Source of the DNA: an uncultured Archangium sp.
GTDB lineage: Bacteria > Myxococcota > Myxococcia > Myxococcales > Myxococcaceae
NCBI GenBank assembly: GCA_903905455.1
Contig: CAIVGN010000148.1
Coordinates: forward strand, 1-61,759
Length of the DNA stretch: 61,759 nucleotides
Direction of reading: 5' to 3'
In this document: piece by piece, positions 9,052 to 17,234 of the stretch
Numbering within the stretch: the stretch's first letter is position 1
Layout: each line of letters starts with the position of its first letter
Program-made: the position numbers and the translations under genes
Notes under the pieces: model-generated
The model's database searches: none
What the model saw: the letters and a program-made list of their open reading frames with translations, nothing else
What the model was told of the DNA's origin: nothing

Positions 9052-10395
9052 CTACTTCGCCGGTTCGGGAGAAGGCGACGAAGGTGACGGGTTGGGGATG
9101 CGCGGCTCGATGCGCACCGTGACCACGCGCGGCCCGTCGGTGGTGATGGTCACCACGCGGTAGTCTTCCATCATCCACACGTCACCGGGCACGGGCACCC
9201 GGCCCAGCTTGGCCATGAGAAAGCCGGCGATGGTGGTGACCTGCGACTTGTCGACGTCGAACTCGACCTCGAGGGTGTGCTCGATGTCGTCGAGCTGCGC
9301 GGTGCCGGGCAGCTCCAGCTTGCCGCCGGGGAGCTTCTGCATCGGCTCGACCTTGCGCCCCAGTTCGGCGACCTTGCCCACCAGCTCGGCGACGAGGTCG
9401 GCGAGGGTCACCAGGCCCGAGGTGCCGCCGTGCTCGTCGACCACCACGGCGATCTGCTTGTTGCGCCGCTTGAACTCGGCGAGCAGCTGCTCGAGGGTGA
9501 TGTTCTCGGGCACGAAGAGCACCGGGCGCTGCACCTGGCCGAGCGACTTCAGCTCGTGGCGGCCGTGGAGGTAGAAGAGCTCCTTGACGTTGACCAGGCC
9601 CTCGACGCGGTCGAGCGAGCCGCGGATGACGGGCAGCCAGGTGTGGCCCGAGGCGTAGGCCGCGGCGAGGTTCTCTTCGACGCTCAGCTCGAGGTCGAGG
9701 GCCTTCATCTGGGAGCGCGGCACCAGCACCTGGCGGGCCGTCTTCTCCATCATCGACAGGGCCCGCTCGAGCAGCTCGGCGCGCTGCTTGTGGATCGCCC
9801 CGGCCTCGGCCGAGGTATTGAAGATCATGCGCAGCTCGTCTTCGGAGAGCGCCTCTTCGTGATCGGCCTTGGCCTTGAGCCCGAAGAGCCGCAGCACGAA
9901 CTTGGTGCCCCCGTTGAGCAGGGTGATCACCGGGTAGAACAGCACGTAGAAGACGCGCATCGGCCACGAGAGGATGAGCGCGGTGCGTTCCGCCTGGGCG
10001 ATGGCCAGCGTCTTGGGCACCTGCTCGCCCACCACGATGTGGAGGAAGGTGATGATCGAGAAGGCCAGGAGCACCCCGATGGTCTTGGCGATGGCCTGGC
10101 TGCTCTCGCCCTCGGGGGCGATCTTCTGCAGCGCCGGCGCGATGAAGTGCGCGAAGGCGGGCTCACCGACCCAGCCCAGGGCGAGCGACGCGAGGGTGAT
10201 GCCCACCTGAGAGGCCGAGAGCCACACGTCGAGGTTCTGACGCATGGTCAGGGCGAGCGTGGCGCCCGGGCGGTCCTGCTCCACGAGGGCCTCGAGCTGA
10301 GTGGTGCGCACCTTCACCAGCGCGAACTCAATCGCCACGAAGAAGCCGTTCGCCAGCACGAGGGCCAGCGCACCCAGCAGGGCCCACACCTCCAT
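9052..10395 (-). CDS. CNNM/CorC-HlyC family membrane protein with CBS domains
   Basis: The protein has 447 residues. An N-terminal CNNM (DUF21) transmembrane domain occupies about 1-195 and starts with a hydrophobic helix containing the typical NGFFVAIEFALV. A pair of CBS domains spans about 205-330, and a C-terminal CorC_HlyC transporter-associated domain about 345-430. The family is linked to Mg2+/Co2+ efflux or homeostasis at the inner membrane. The ATG start at 10395 shares one base with the TGA of the upstream TPR gene (TGATG), so the two are translationally coupled. Confidence 0.93.
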   Translation of the reverse strand: MEVWALLGALALVLANGFFVAIEFALVKVRTTQLEALVEQDRPGATLALTMRQNLDVWLSASQVGITLASLALGWVGEPAFAHFIAPALQKIAPEGESSQAIAKTIGVLLAFSIITFLHIVVGEQVPKTLAIAQAERTALILSWPMRVFYVLFYPVITLLNGGTKFVLRLFGLKAKADHEEALSEDELRMIFNTSAEAGAIHKQRAELLERALSMMEKTARQVLVPRSQMKALDLELSVEENLAAAYASGHTWLPVIRGSLDRVEGLVNVKELFYLHGRHELKSLGQVQRPVLFVPENITLEQLLAEFKRRNKQIAVVVDEHGGTSGLVTLADLVAELVGKVAELGRKVEPMQKLPGGKLELPGTAQLDDIEHTLEVEFDVDKSQVTTIAGFLMAKLGRVPVPGDVWMMEDYRVVTITTDGPRVVTVRIEPRIPNPSPSSPSPEPAK

Positions 10396-11210
10396 CAGCG
10401 CAGCGCCTCGAACTCAGCGTCACCCTCGAGGGAGTCGAACATGGGGTCGGCCTTGAGCCAGTCGAGCACCTTCGCCCGGTCGAGCTTGACGGCGAGCTTC
10501 AGGCTCTCGAGCGCGTCGGCCTTGCGCCCCCACTGCGCGAAGAGCGCGGCGAGGTTGTAGGTCAGGAGCAGGTCGTCGCCCTTGAGGGCCCTGGCCAGCT
10601 CGTAGGCGCGCTCCGCCTCGGCGTAGAAGCCCTTCTGCGCGTAGCAGATGCCCAGGTCGAGCCAGCCTTCGAAGTTCTCGGGCTCGAGGCGGGTGACTTC
10701 CTTGAGCTGGGCGATGGCGGCGCGGTAGTCGCCCTCCTCCATCTGCAGGCCGGCGAGCTCGTGGCGCGGGAAGGCGTCGGTGGGCTCGAGCTCGATGGCG
10801 GTCTTGAGCTCGGCGAGGGCCTCGGGGGTACGGCCGGCGTCGGCGTAGGTGAGGCCGAGGTTCAGGTGCGCGTCGGGGTAGTCGGCCTCGAACTCGATGG
10901 CCGTCTGGTACTCGGCGATGGCGAAGTCGAGGGCGTGGGCCGAGAGGAAGCAGGCCAGGTTGTAGTGGCCGGTGGCGCTGTCGGGCTCGAGGCGCAGCGA
11001 GGTGAGGTACGCGTCGAGCGCCTCGCGGAACTGCTTCTTCTCGGCGTGCACCGTCGCCAGGTTGTCGTAGGCGTGCGACGAGTTGGGGTCGAGCTCGATG
11101 GCCTTCTTGAATTCCTTGAGGGCCTCGTCGAGCCAACCACGATCGGCCAGCTCGATGCCTCGAGCGTTGTGCTCGTCAGACGAAGCGATGGAGTCCTTCT
11201 CACGAGACAT
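10395..11210 (-). CDS. TPR-repeat protein
   Basis: I chose ATG 11210 (271 residues, MSREKDS...); the open frame extends only to a TTG at 11228. The protein is a run of about seven tetratricopeptide repeats. Phrases such as 'ELDPNSSHAYDNLA', 'HYNLACF', 'AHLNLGLTYADAG' and 'GWLDLGICYAQKG' follow at 34-residue spacing. There is no signal peptide, so it is probably a cytoplasmic scaffold. It is coupled to the CBS-transporter gene by a TGATG overlap. Its start lies 5-20 bp from the divergent CapA-like gene, leaving almost no intergenic promoter space. Confidence 0.9.
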   Translation of the reverse strand: MSREKDSIASSDEHNARGIELADRGWLDEALKEFKKAIELDPNSSHAYDNLATVHAEKKQFREALDAYLTSLRLEPDSATGHYNLACFLSAHALDFAIAEYQTAIEFEADYPDAHLNLGLTYADAGRTPEALAELKTAIELEPTDAFPRHELAGLQMEEGDYRAAIAQLKEVTRLEPENFEGWLDLGICYAQKGFYAEAERAYELARALKGDDLLLTYNLAALFAQWGRKADALESLKLAVKLDRAKVLDWLKADPMFDSLEGDAEFEALR

Positions 11211-11215
11211 GCAGG

Positions 11216-12337
11216 ATGCTGTTACCAAGAATGCTCGCCCTCGTCCTGCCGCTCGTGATCGCCGCTGCCCCGGCCCTCCCCGCTGAAGTGTCAGTGCTCG
11301 TCGCCGGAGACGTCACGCTCGGCTACCACTACGAGGAATACGTGGACGAGCAGGTCAAGAAGGGCAAGCCGCGCGACGAGATGCTCGCCTGGGGCTTCGC
11401 CAGCGTCCGGGACCTGACGACGAAGGCCGATCTCTTCGTGGTGAACCTCGAGTGCCCCTTCACGGAGCACGGGGAGAAGATCGCCAAGAACTTCAACTTC
11501 CGCGCGCGGCCCGAGCTGGTGGCGGCGCTGGTGGCCGGCGGGGTCGACGTGGTGAGCCTCGCGAACAACCACATGCTCGACTACGGGCCCGAGGGGCTCT
11601 TCGACACCCTCAACACGCTCGACACGCACCACGTCGTGCACTTCGGGGCCGGCCGTTCACTGGTCGAAGCCCGGGCCCCGGCGATCGTGGAGAAGAAGGG
11701 CGTGACCATCGCCTTCCTCGGCTACTTCTTCCTGGGCGACCGCAACATCGAGCCGGCCGAGGTGATCGCCACGGGGGACCAACCGGGCGTCGCGGGGCAC
11801 TTCAGCGACACGGCGGCGCTCAAGGCGATGCTGGAAGCCGACATTCGTGCGGCCAAGCAGAAGGCCGACCACGTGATCCCCTTCTTCCACTGGGGGCGGG
11901 AGAGCAAGGGGCAGCCCGAGGCGTACCAGGTGGAGGTGGGGCACTACGCTGTCGAGCTGGGGGCCTCGGCGGTGCTGGGCTCGCACCCGCACGTGCTCCA
12001 GGGCATCGAGGTCTACCGGGGGGCGCCCATCGTCTATTCGCTGGGCAACTTCGTCTTCGGCGGCAACTGGGACCCGAAGGACAAGAGGACGGCCCTGGTG
12101 GAGCTCAAGCTGACGAAGGCCGCGGTGAAGGCGGTTCGGGTCATCCCTGCCACCAGCGACGCCTTCCCGGAGGTGCCGGTGCAGCCGTCGCTTGCCCAGG
12201 GGGAAAAGGCCGACGCGGTGCTCTCGCACCTCGCGGGGCTGTCGAAGGCGTTCCCGGCCACGATCCCCCAGCTGAAAAACTTCAAGCCGGCCCCGGACGA
12301 CTTTCGTCCAGATGCCGGCTCGGCGAACGCTCCCTGA
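11216..12337 (+). CDS. CapA family protein (poly-gamma-glutamate biosynthesis-type metallophosphatase fold)
   Basis: The protein has 373 residues from ATG 11216; ATG 11231 is an alternative, and neither has a convincing ribosome site. An N-terminal signal peptide ends near ALPAE. The CapA (PGA_cap) signature runs throughout: VAGDVTLGY, VNLECPFTEHG, VSLANNHMLDYG, IPFFHWGRE, GSHPHVLQGIEVYRG and IVYSLGNFVF. These carry the His/Asp/Asn residues of the metal site typical of the calcineurin-like CapA fold. The family acts outside the cytoplasmic membrane on capsule-type polymers. No capBC genes lie nearby, so the substrate is unknown. Confidence 0.9.
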   Translation: MLLPRMLALVLPLVIAAAPALPAEVSVLVAGDVTLGYHYEEYVDEQVKKGKPRDEMLAWGFASVRDLTTKADLFVVNLECPFTEHGEKIAKNFNFRARPELVAALVAGGVDVVSLANNHMLDYGPEGLFDTLNTLDTHHVVHFGAGRSLVEARAPAIVEKKGVTIAFLGYFFLGDRNIEPAEVIATGDQPGVAGHFSDTAALKAMLEADIRAAKQKADHVIPFFHWGRESKGQPEAYQVEVGHYAVELGASAVLGSHPHVLQGIEVYRGAPIVYSLGNFVFGGNWDPKDKRTALVELKLTKAAVKAVRVIPATSDAFPEVPVQPSLAQGEKADAVLSHLAGLSKAFPATIPQLKNFKPAPDDFRPDAGSANAP

Positions 12338-12349
12338 AGGGAAGTCAGT

Positions 12350-12466
12350 TCAGTACTTGCCCTTGGCCTTGCGGGCGCGGACACGACGGCGCTTGAGCAC
12401 CAACTTCTTGGTCTTCGCGCGGTTCTTGAGCTTCTTCTTGCTCCGGTTCGACTTGACGGCGGCCAT
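12350..12466 (-). CDS. Small basic AURKAIP1/COX24-domain protein (putative small-subunit ribosomal protein)
   Basis: This is a 38-residue, extremely Lys/Arg-rich protein starting MAAVKSNRSKKK and ending RARKAKGKY. It starts at ATG 12466, with GGAG 8 nt upstream. It matches the short bacterial AURKAIP1/COX24 (mS38/bS22-like) family, whose members bind 16S rRNA near the decoding-site helix. It stands alone and is convergent with the CapA-like gene, 12 bp apart. It is divergent from prfA, so the translation genes face each other across a 109-bp gap. It is shorter than most gene-calling cut-offs. Confidence 0.75.
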   Translation of the reverse strand: MAAVKSNRSKKKLKNRAKTKKLVLKRRRVRARKAKGKY

Positions 12467-12537
12467 GAGAGATCTCCGGTACTGCGATGGTGTGGGGGGC
12501 TGACTACCTGAGAGCGCGCGACGCGGCAACATCACCG

Positions 12538-12575
12538 TTGCTCCCTGTCGAGCCTGCGCGTACACCCCCCCGGCT
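12538..12575 (+). promoter_or_regulatory. Possible sigma-70-type promoter of prfA
   Basis: TTGCTC (12538-12543) and TACACC (12561-12566) are separated by 17 nt. Transcription would begin within a few bases of the TTG start codon of prfA, giving a near-leaderless message, in keeping with the absence of a Shine-Dalgarno sequence. The match is weak, about four of six in the -35 box. Confidence 0.3.
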
Positions 12576-13646
12576 TTGATCGAGAAGCTCGAAGAGGTCG
12601 AACAACGCTTCGAGCGGCTCACAGCCGACCTCTCGAACCCCGCTGTCATCAGTGATTCCACGCGGCTGCAGAAGCTCTCGCGGGAGCGCGCCTCGATTGA
12701 GCGGCTGGTCGAGACCTGGCGCACCTTCAAGCGGCTGCGCTCCGAAGTGGCGGGCAACGAGGAGCTCCTCGAGTCGTCCGACGCGGAGATGAAGGCCCTG
12801 GCCCGAGAAGAGCTGCCGGCGCTCAAGGCAAGGCAGGCGGTCCTGGAAGAGGAGCTGCGGCTCCTGCTGGTGCCCAAGGACCCCAACGACGAGAAGGACG
12901 TCATCATCGAGATCCGCGCGGCGGCCGGGGGTGACGAGGCGGGGCTGTTCGCCGAAGAGGTGATGCAGATGTACCTGCGCCACGCCCAGCGCAAGGGGTG
13001 GAAGGCGGAGATCATCGACCTCACCTCGGGGAACCAGGGCGGCATCAAGGACGCCACCATCACCCTGGCGGGCACGGCGGTGTATTCGTCCATGAAGTGG
13101 GAATCAGGGGTGCACCGGGTGCAGCGGGTGCCGGCCACCGAGACCCAGGGGCGCATCCACACCTCGACGATCACCGTGGCGGTGATGCCGGAGGCCGAAG
13201 AGGCCGACGTGAGCATCAACCCGGCCGACATCGAGATGCAGGTGATGCGCTCCACGGGCGCCGGCGGCCAGAGCGTGAACACCACCGACTCGGCGGTGCG
13301 CCTCATCCACAAGCCCACGGGCATCGTCGTGAAGTGCCAGCAGGAGAAGAGCCAGCTCAAGAACCGGGTGATGGCGCTCAAGATGCTGCGCACGCGCCTG
13401 TATGAAGCGGAGCAGGAGAAGATCCGCAACGAGCGGGACGCCCTGCGCAAGGGGCACGTGGGCAGCGGCGACCGGAGCGAGAAGATCCGCACCTACAACT
13501 TCCCCCAGGACCGGATGACGGATCACCGCATCGGCTACACGCGGCACAACCTCCCGGCGGCGATGGCGGGCGAGCTGGACGACGTGATGACGGCCCTGCA
13601 GACGTTCTTCCGCGCCGAGGCCCTCAAGCAACAGGAGCGCGCGTGA
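12576..13646 (+). CDS. prfA: Peptide chain release factor 1
   Basis: The 356-residue product is full length for bacterial RF1. It shows the anticodon-mimic PAT tripeptide ([11 protein letters not shown]1-type PxT), the universal GGQ motif in [15 protein letters not shown], and the C-terminal [14 protein letters not shown] segment. RF1 reads UAA and UAG and hydrolyses peptidyl-tRNA. Translation appears to begin at TTG 12576 ([12 protein letters not shown]), which matches the family N-terminus. No ribosome-binding site is visible. The end overlaps the start of prmC by 4 nt (GTGA). Confidence 0.97.
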   Translation: MIEKLEEVEQRFERLTADLSNPAVISDSTRLQKLSRERASIERLVETWRTFKRLRSEVAGNEELLESSDAEMKALAREELPALKARQAVLEEELRLLLVPKDPNDEKDVIIEIRAAAGGDEAGLFAEEVMQMYLRHAQRKGWKAEIIDLTSGNQGGIKDATITLAGTAVYSSMKWESGVHRVQRVPATETQGRIHTSTITVAVMPEAEEADVSINPADIEMQVMRSTGAGGQSVNTTDSAVRLIHKPTGIVVKCQQEKSQLKNRVMALKMLRTRLYEAEQEKIRNERDALRKGHVGSGDRSEKIRTYNFPQDRMTDHRIGYTRHNLPAAMAGELDDVMTALQTFFRAEALKQQERA

Positions 13647-14500
13647 GCACCGAGACGTGGAGCATTCGCCGGGTCCTCGACTGGACCCGGGGTCACTTCG
13701 AGAAGCAGAAGATCGACGACCCGCGGCTGACCTCGGAGATCCTGCTGGGTCACGTGCTCGGCCTGGCCCGGGTGAAGCTGTACATGGACCTCGACCGGCC
13801 GCTGTCGAAGGAAGAGCTTTCCACCTTCCGCGCCCTCATCCAGCGGCGCCTCGCCTTCGAGCCCACCCAGTACCTCGTGGGATCCCGCGAGTTCTACGGG
13901 CGGCGCTTCGCGGTGGACGCGCGGGTGCTCATTCCCCGGGGCGAGACCGAGCTGCTGGTGGAGGCGGCCCTGCGCGACGTGAAGAAGGACCAGCCCTCGC
14001 GGGTGCTCGACCTGTGCACCGGCTCGGGCTGCGTGGCGATCACCATCGCGGCCGAGCGGCCACAGGCCTCGGTGTGGGCGACCGACCTCATGCCCGGGCC
14101 GATCGAGGTCGCGAAGGCCAACGCCGAGAAGCTGGGCGTCGACGGCCGGGTGACCTTCTTCCAGGGCGATCTCTTCGCCGCGGTGCCCGAGGGCGCCACC
14201 TTCGACGTGATCGTCTCGAACCCGCCCTACGTAAAGTCGGGGGAGATCGCGACCTTGCAGAAGGAAGTGCAGAAGGAACCCCGCGCCGCCCTCGACGGTG
14301 GTGCCGACGGCCTGGACCTCATCCGCAAGCTGGTGGTCGACGCCCTGCCCCGGCTCAAGCCCGGCGGCCTCCTTGCAATGGAGATCGGCGAGGACCAGGG
14401 AGAAGCAGTCAAGGAACTCATGACGCGGGCCGGTTGCCGCGACGTGCGCATCGAAAAAGATCTCGCCCGCCACGATCGCATCGCGCTCGGGCGCGCCTGA
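13643..14500 (+). CDS. prmC: Release factor glutamine N5-methyltransferase
   Basis: The 285-residue product starts at GTG 13643, overlapping the prfA stop by four bases, with AGGAG just upstream. It has an N-terminal helical substrate-binding region, then a class I SAM-binding fold with [13 protein letters not shown] near 121 and the catalytic NPPY motif in IVSNPPYVK. PrmC methylates the Gln of the GGQ motif of release factors, so the coupling to prfA puts enzyme and substrate in one transcript. The family's PRGETE motif is also present, at about residue 97. Confidence 0.96.
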   Translation: MSTETWSIRRVLDWTRGHFEKQKIDDPRLTSEILLGHVLGLARVKLYMDLDRPLSKEELSTFRALIQRRLAFEPTQYLVGSREFYGRRFAVDARVLIPRGETELLVEAALRDVKKDQPSRVLDLCTGSGCVAITIAAERPQASVWATDLMPGPIEVAKANAEKLGVDGRVTFFQGDLFAAVPEGATFDVIVSNPPYVKSGEIATLQKEVQKEPRAALDGGADGLDLIRKLVVDALPRLKPGGLLAMEIGEDQGEAVKELMTRAGCRDVRIEKDLARHDRIALGRA

Positions 14501-14508
14501 AGGGACAC

Positions 14509-15780
14509 ATGGATTCGATCGTCGTCAAAGGCAACGGACCGCTCAAGGGTGTGACCTACGCGTCGGGGGCGAAGAACGCGGCGCTGCCGATTCTCGCCAG
14601 CGCGCTGCTCGCCCCGGGTGAACACACCTTCCGCAACGTGCCCGGCCTGGCCGACGTGAAGACCATGCTCGAGGTGCTCGACACCATGGGCTGCGAGTCG
14701 CAGCGGCACACCGGCAAGAAGAGCGACGTGGTGACCATCAAGGTGCCGGCCAGGGGCATCACCCCCGAGGCGCCCTACGAGCTGGTGAAGACCATGCGCG
14801 CGTCGGTGCTGGTGCTCGGCCCCCTGCTCGCCCGCTACGGCCGGGCGCGGGTGTCCATGCCCGGAGGCTGTGCCATCGGCGCCCGCCCCATCGACCAGCA
14901 CCTCAAGGGGCTGGAGGCGCTCGGGGCGGAGATCGATCTCCAGGAAGGCTACGTGGAGGCCCGGGCGAAGCGGCTCAAGGGCAACACGGTCACCTTCGAC
15001 CTGATCACCGTCACCGGCACCGAGAACGTGATGATGGCGGCGGTGCTGGCCAAGGGCCGGAGCATCATCGAGAACGCCGCCCGCGAGCCGGAGATCGAAG
15101 AGCTGGCGCGGGTGCTCAACAAGATGGGCGCGCACATCAGCGGCGCGGGCAGCGACATCATCACCATCGACGGGGTCGACGATCTCCACCCGGTGGACCA
15201 CGCGATCATCCCCGACCGCATCGAGGCGGGCACCCTGCTGGTGGCCGCGGCGATCACCGGGGGCGACGTGCTGGTCACGCGCACCGCGCCGGAGCACCTC
15301 GAGCCGGTGATCCAGAAGCTGCGCGAGGCGGGCTGTCACATCACCGTCGAGGGCGATGGCGTGCGCTGCGTGGTGAAGGAGCCGCTGCGCGGGGTGGACA
15401 TCAAGACCCGCGAGCACCCGGGCTTCCCCACGGACATGCAGGCGCAGCTCATGGCGCTGCTGTGCACCGCGAAGGGCACCTCGGTGATCACCGAGAACAT
15501 CTTCGAGAACCGCTTCATGCACGTCGCCGAGCTGCGCCGCATGGGCGCGGACATCACCGTGGACGGTCACACGGCGGTGGTCCGCGGCGTGTCCAGGCTC
15601 TCGGCCGCCCCGGTCATGGCGACAGATTTGCGCGCCTCCGCGTCGTTGGTGCTCGCGGGGCTGTCGGCCGAGGGGAAGACGACGATCGGGCGGGTGTACC
15701 ACCTGGATCGTGGCTACGAGCGGCTCGAGAAAAAACTGCGCGCCCTCGGTGCTGACATTCGGCGCGTGAAAGGCCGTTGA
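14509..15780 (+). CDS. murA: UDP-N-acetylglucosamine 1-carboxyvinyltransferase
   Basis: The 423-residue product starts at ATG 14509, 8 bp after prmC, with AGGGA upstream. Two EPSP-synthase-type domains span the protein. Diagnostic motifs are GAKNAALPI near the N-terminus (catalytic Lys) and the loop [15 protein letters not shown], whose Cys is the residue attacked by fosfomycin. The C-terminal [11 protein letters not shown] and [15 protein letters not shown] segments are also typical. MurA commits UDP-GlcNAc to peptidoglycan synthesis. Retaining Cys rather than Asp predicts fosfomycin sensitivity of the enzyme itself. Confidence 0.97.
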   Translation: MDSIVVKGNGPLKGVTYASGAKNAALPILASALLAPGEHTFRNVPGLADVKTMLEVLDTMGCESQRHTGKKSDVVTIKVPARGITPEAPYELVKTMRASVLVLGPLLARYGRARVSMPGGCAIGARPIDQHLKGLEALGAEIDLQEGYVEARAKRLKGNTVTFDLITVTGTENVMMAAVLAKGRSIIENAAREPEIEELARVLNKMGAHISGAGSDIITIDGVDDLHPVDHAIIPDRIEAGTLLVAAAITGGDVLVTRTAPEHLEPVIQKLREAGCHITVEGDGVRCVVKEPLRGVDIKTREHPGFPTDMQAQLMALLCTAKGTSVITENIFENRFMHVAELRRMGADITVDGHTAVVRGVSRLSAAPVMATDLRASASLVLAGLSAEGKTTIGRVYHLDRGYERLEKKLRALGADIRRVKGR

Positions 15781-15887
15781 CTTCGCCGGGGCCGCGCCCA
15801 TGGGTGGCCCTGCACGAATGACGCGCGACGCTCCTTGCGTTCCCCGATCACGCCTCGCTACTGTTCGTCCTCAAACCCCAACAGGAG

Positions 15888-16307
15888 ATGAACCCCACAA
15901 TGAGGTGCCCCAGCTGCGACGTCGACATGGTCGTTCTCGAAGGTGAAGACCAGACGCTTCGCAAGTGTAGTGACTGCGGGGGATTGTGGGTCGATGTCTC
16001 CGACCTCAACCGCATGCTGCTCCACCACAACCTCCCCGGCCTCGAGAGCATCGGCGGGAAGGTCGACCCGGATGCGATGTGTGGCCAGTGCACGGACTGC
16101 CTGGTCGATCTCGTGCGCGTGGTGACCGGCGATAAGAGCAACCCGATGAGCTACGACACCTGCGAGTCGTGCGGCGGGATCTTCCTCGAGGCGGAGTTCA
16201 CGGACGCCACGGACGCCACGAACTACGCCGGCGCGAAGAAGGAGATCATCGACTTCTTCACGCGCTGGTCTTCGAAGGGCAAGAAGCGCGTCGCTGCCCA
16301 CGCCTGA
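15888..16307 (+). CDS. Double zinc-ribbon (zf-TFIIB-type) protein
   Basis: The 139-residue protein has two TFIIB-like zinc ribbons. The first is CPSC...CSDCGG followed by LWVDVSDLNRML, and the second is CGQCTDC...CESCGG followed by IFLEAEF. The pattern CXXC-X(n)-CXXCGG-hydrophobic-(D/E) is characteristic of the family, whose function is not known. The ATG at 15888 abuts AGGAG, while ATG 15900 is 12 nt from it, so the exact start is uncertain. It ends 15 bp from a convergent exported-protein gene, with a hairpin spanning both stop codons. Confidence 0.85.
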   Translation: MNPTMRCPSCDVDMVVLEGEDQTLRKCSDCGGLWVDVSDLNRMLLHHNLPGLESIGGKVDPDAMCGQCTDCLVDLVRVVTGDKSNPMSYDTCESCGGIFLEAEFTDATDATNYAGAKKEIIDFFTRWSSKGKKRVAAHA

Positions 16308-16327
16308 ACCTGCCGCACCGGTTCAGG
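16303..16327. terminator. Hairpin between convergent genes
   Basis: CCTGAACC and GGTTCAGG form a perfect 8-bp inverted repeat around a 9-nt spacer, covering the stop codons of both convergent genes. There is no T tract on either side, so it may be a weak bidirectional terminator or an RNA 3'-end stabiliser. Confidence 0.4.
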
Positions 16328-17168
16328 GAACGCTGCGCCAGGGCCCCTTGAGATCCTCAGGGAGCTCTCCCTCGAAGGTGAGCGTCGAGCCCGCCTTCCT
16401 GGCCGCATCTTTGGAGAACTTCACGCCGTGCTTCTTGCCGGCGATGTCGAACACGATGCGGGACGACGAGGGGTCGTAGGTGCCCTGCACCGACTTCTCC
16501 TGGTTGCGCTTGGTGTCGAAGGGCTCGTAGCTGTAGCGGAAGGTGCCGTCGAAGTTGAGGCTCAGGAACCGGTCGGGGGTGCCCTCGAAGCCGGCGAACC
16601 AGGTGCCCATCACGGCGGCCGTCGACTTGTCGAACTTGAGCTTGGTGGTGAGCCAGGGGCCGTTGAGCGCCTTGCCCTCGGAGACGAAGACCACGTCGGT
16701 GAGGCACACCGAGGCGTCGGGATCTTCGGCCGGGTAGTGATCGAGCACCTCGATGGTGAAGCGCGAGCCGAGCATCGGGGGGGTGAGGGCCACGGTCTGT
16801 ACGCCGCGCAGGTCCTCGACGGACACGGTCTGCGACTGCTTGCCGCTGCGGACCACGAGCTTGCGGGCGCGGCCGTAGTCGTTCCAGGTGCTCTCGTCGA
16901 AGTTGTTCCCGGACGAGATGCGCAGCTCCTCGAGCTTGATGGGCGCGTTGAAGCCGAAGCTCAAGAGCTCGCTGAGCGGGTCGGAGGTGGGGCTGCACCA
17001 GGCGGTGGCGTCGCGACCATCGAGGAGGTTGAGCGGCTGGTAGAGCGTGGGCCGGGAGTCCTTCTTGAAGTAGCCGGTGGCCTGCGCGTAACCGATGGTG
17101 TTGCCCGCGAACGCCGGCAGCGCGAGCAGCGCGGCCAGGGCAGAGCTGAGCAGTCTCGAGGTCGACAT
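16323..17168 (-). CDS. Exported discoidin-like (NADase-type glycan-binding-like) protein
   Basis: The 281-residue product starts at ATG 17168, with AAGG upstream; the longer open frame has no signal-like start. A signal peptide ends at about AFA-GN. Residues of about 25-185 look like a galactose-binding/discoidin-type beta-sandwich. YQPLNLLDGRDATAWC and the N-D-Y-G-R-A-R-K-L stretch are typical of the secreted glycan-binding domain found in myxobacterial proteins. The last 85 residues (MGTWFAGF..., then SLNFDGTFRYSY) suggest a small lipocalin-like beta module. It is divergent from an EPN-repeat lipoprotein gene, with 66 bp between the starts. Its role may be surface polysaccharide binding, which is inferred. 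Confidence 0.75.
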   Translation of the reverse strand: MSTSRLLSSALAALLALPAFAGNTIGYAQATGYFKKDSRPTLYQPLNLLDGRDATAWCSPTSDPLSELLSFGFNAPIKLEELRISSGNNFDESTWNDYGRARKLVVRSGKQSQTVSVEDLRGVQTVALTPPMLGSRFTIEVLDHYPAEDPDASVCLTDVVFVSEGKALNGPWLTTKLKFDKSTAAVMGTWFAGFEGTPDRFLSLNFDGTFRYSYEPFDTKRNQEKSVQGTYDPSSSRIVFDIAGKKHGVKFSKDAARKAGSTLTFEGELPEDLKGPWRSVP

Positions 17169-17234
17169 GGCCTTACTATGCCATGGAAGATCTCCACTCT
17201 TGCGGTGTTCCCATCCCGTGGCATGACGCCCCGC

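Noticed and set aside
14509-15780. Fosfomycin-resistant MurA
   Set aside because: The active-site loop retains Cys (PGGCAIG), so there is no basis for resistance from the enzyme.
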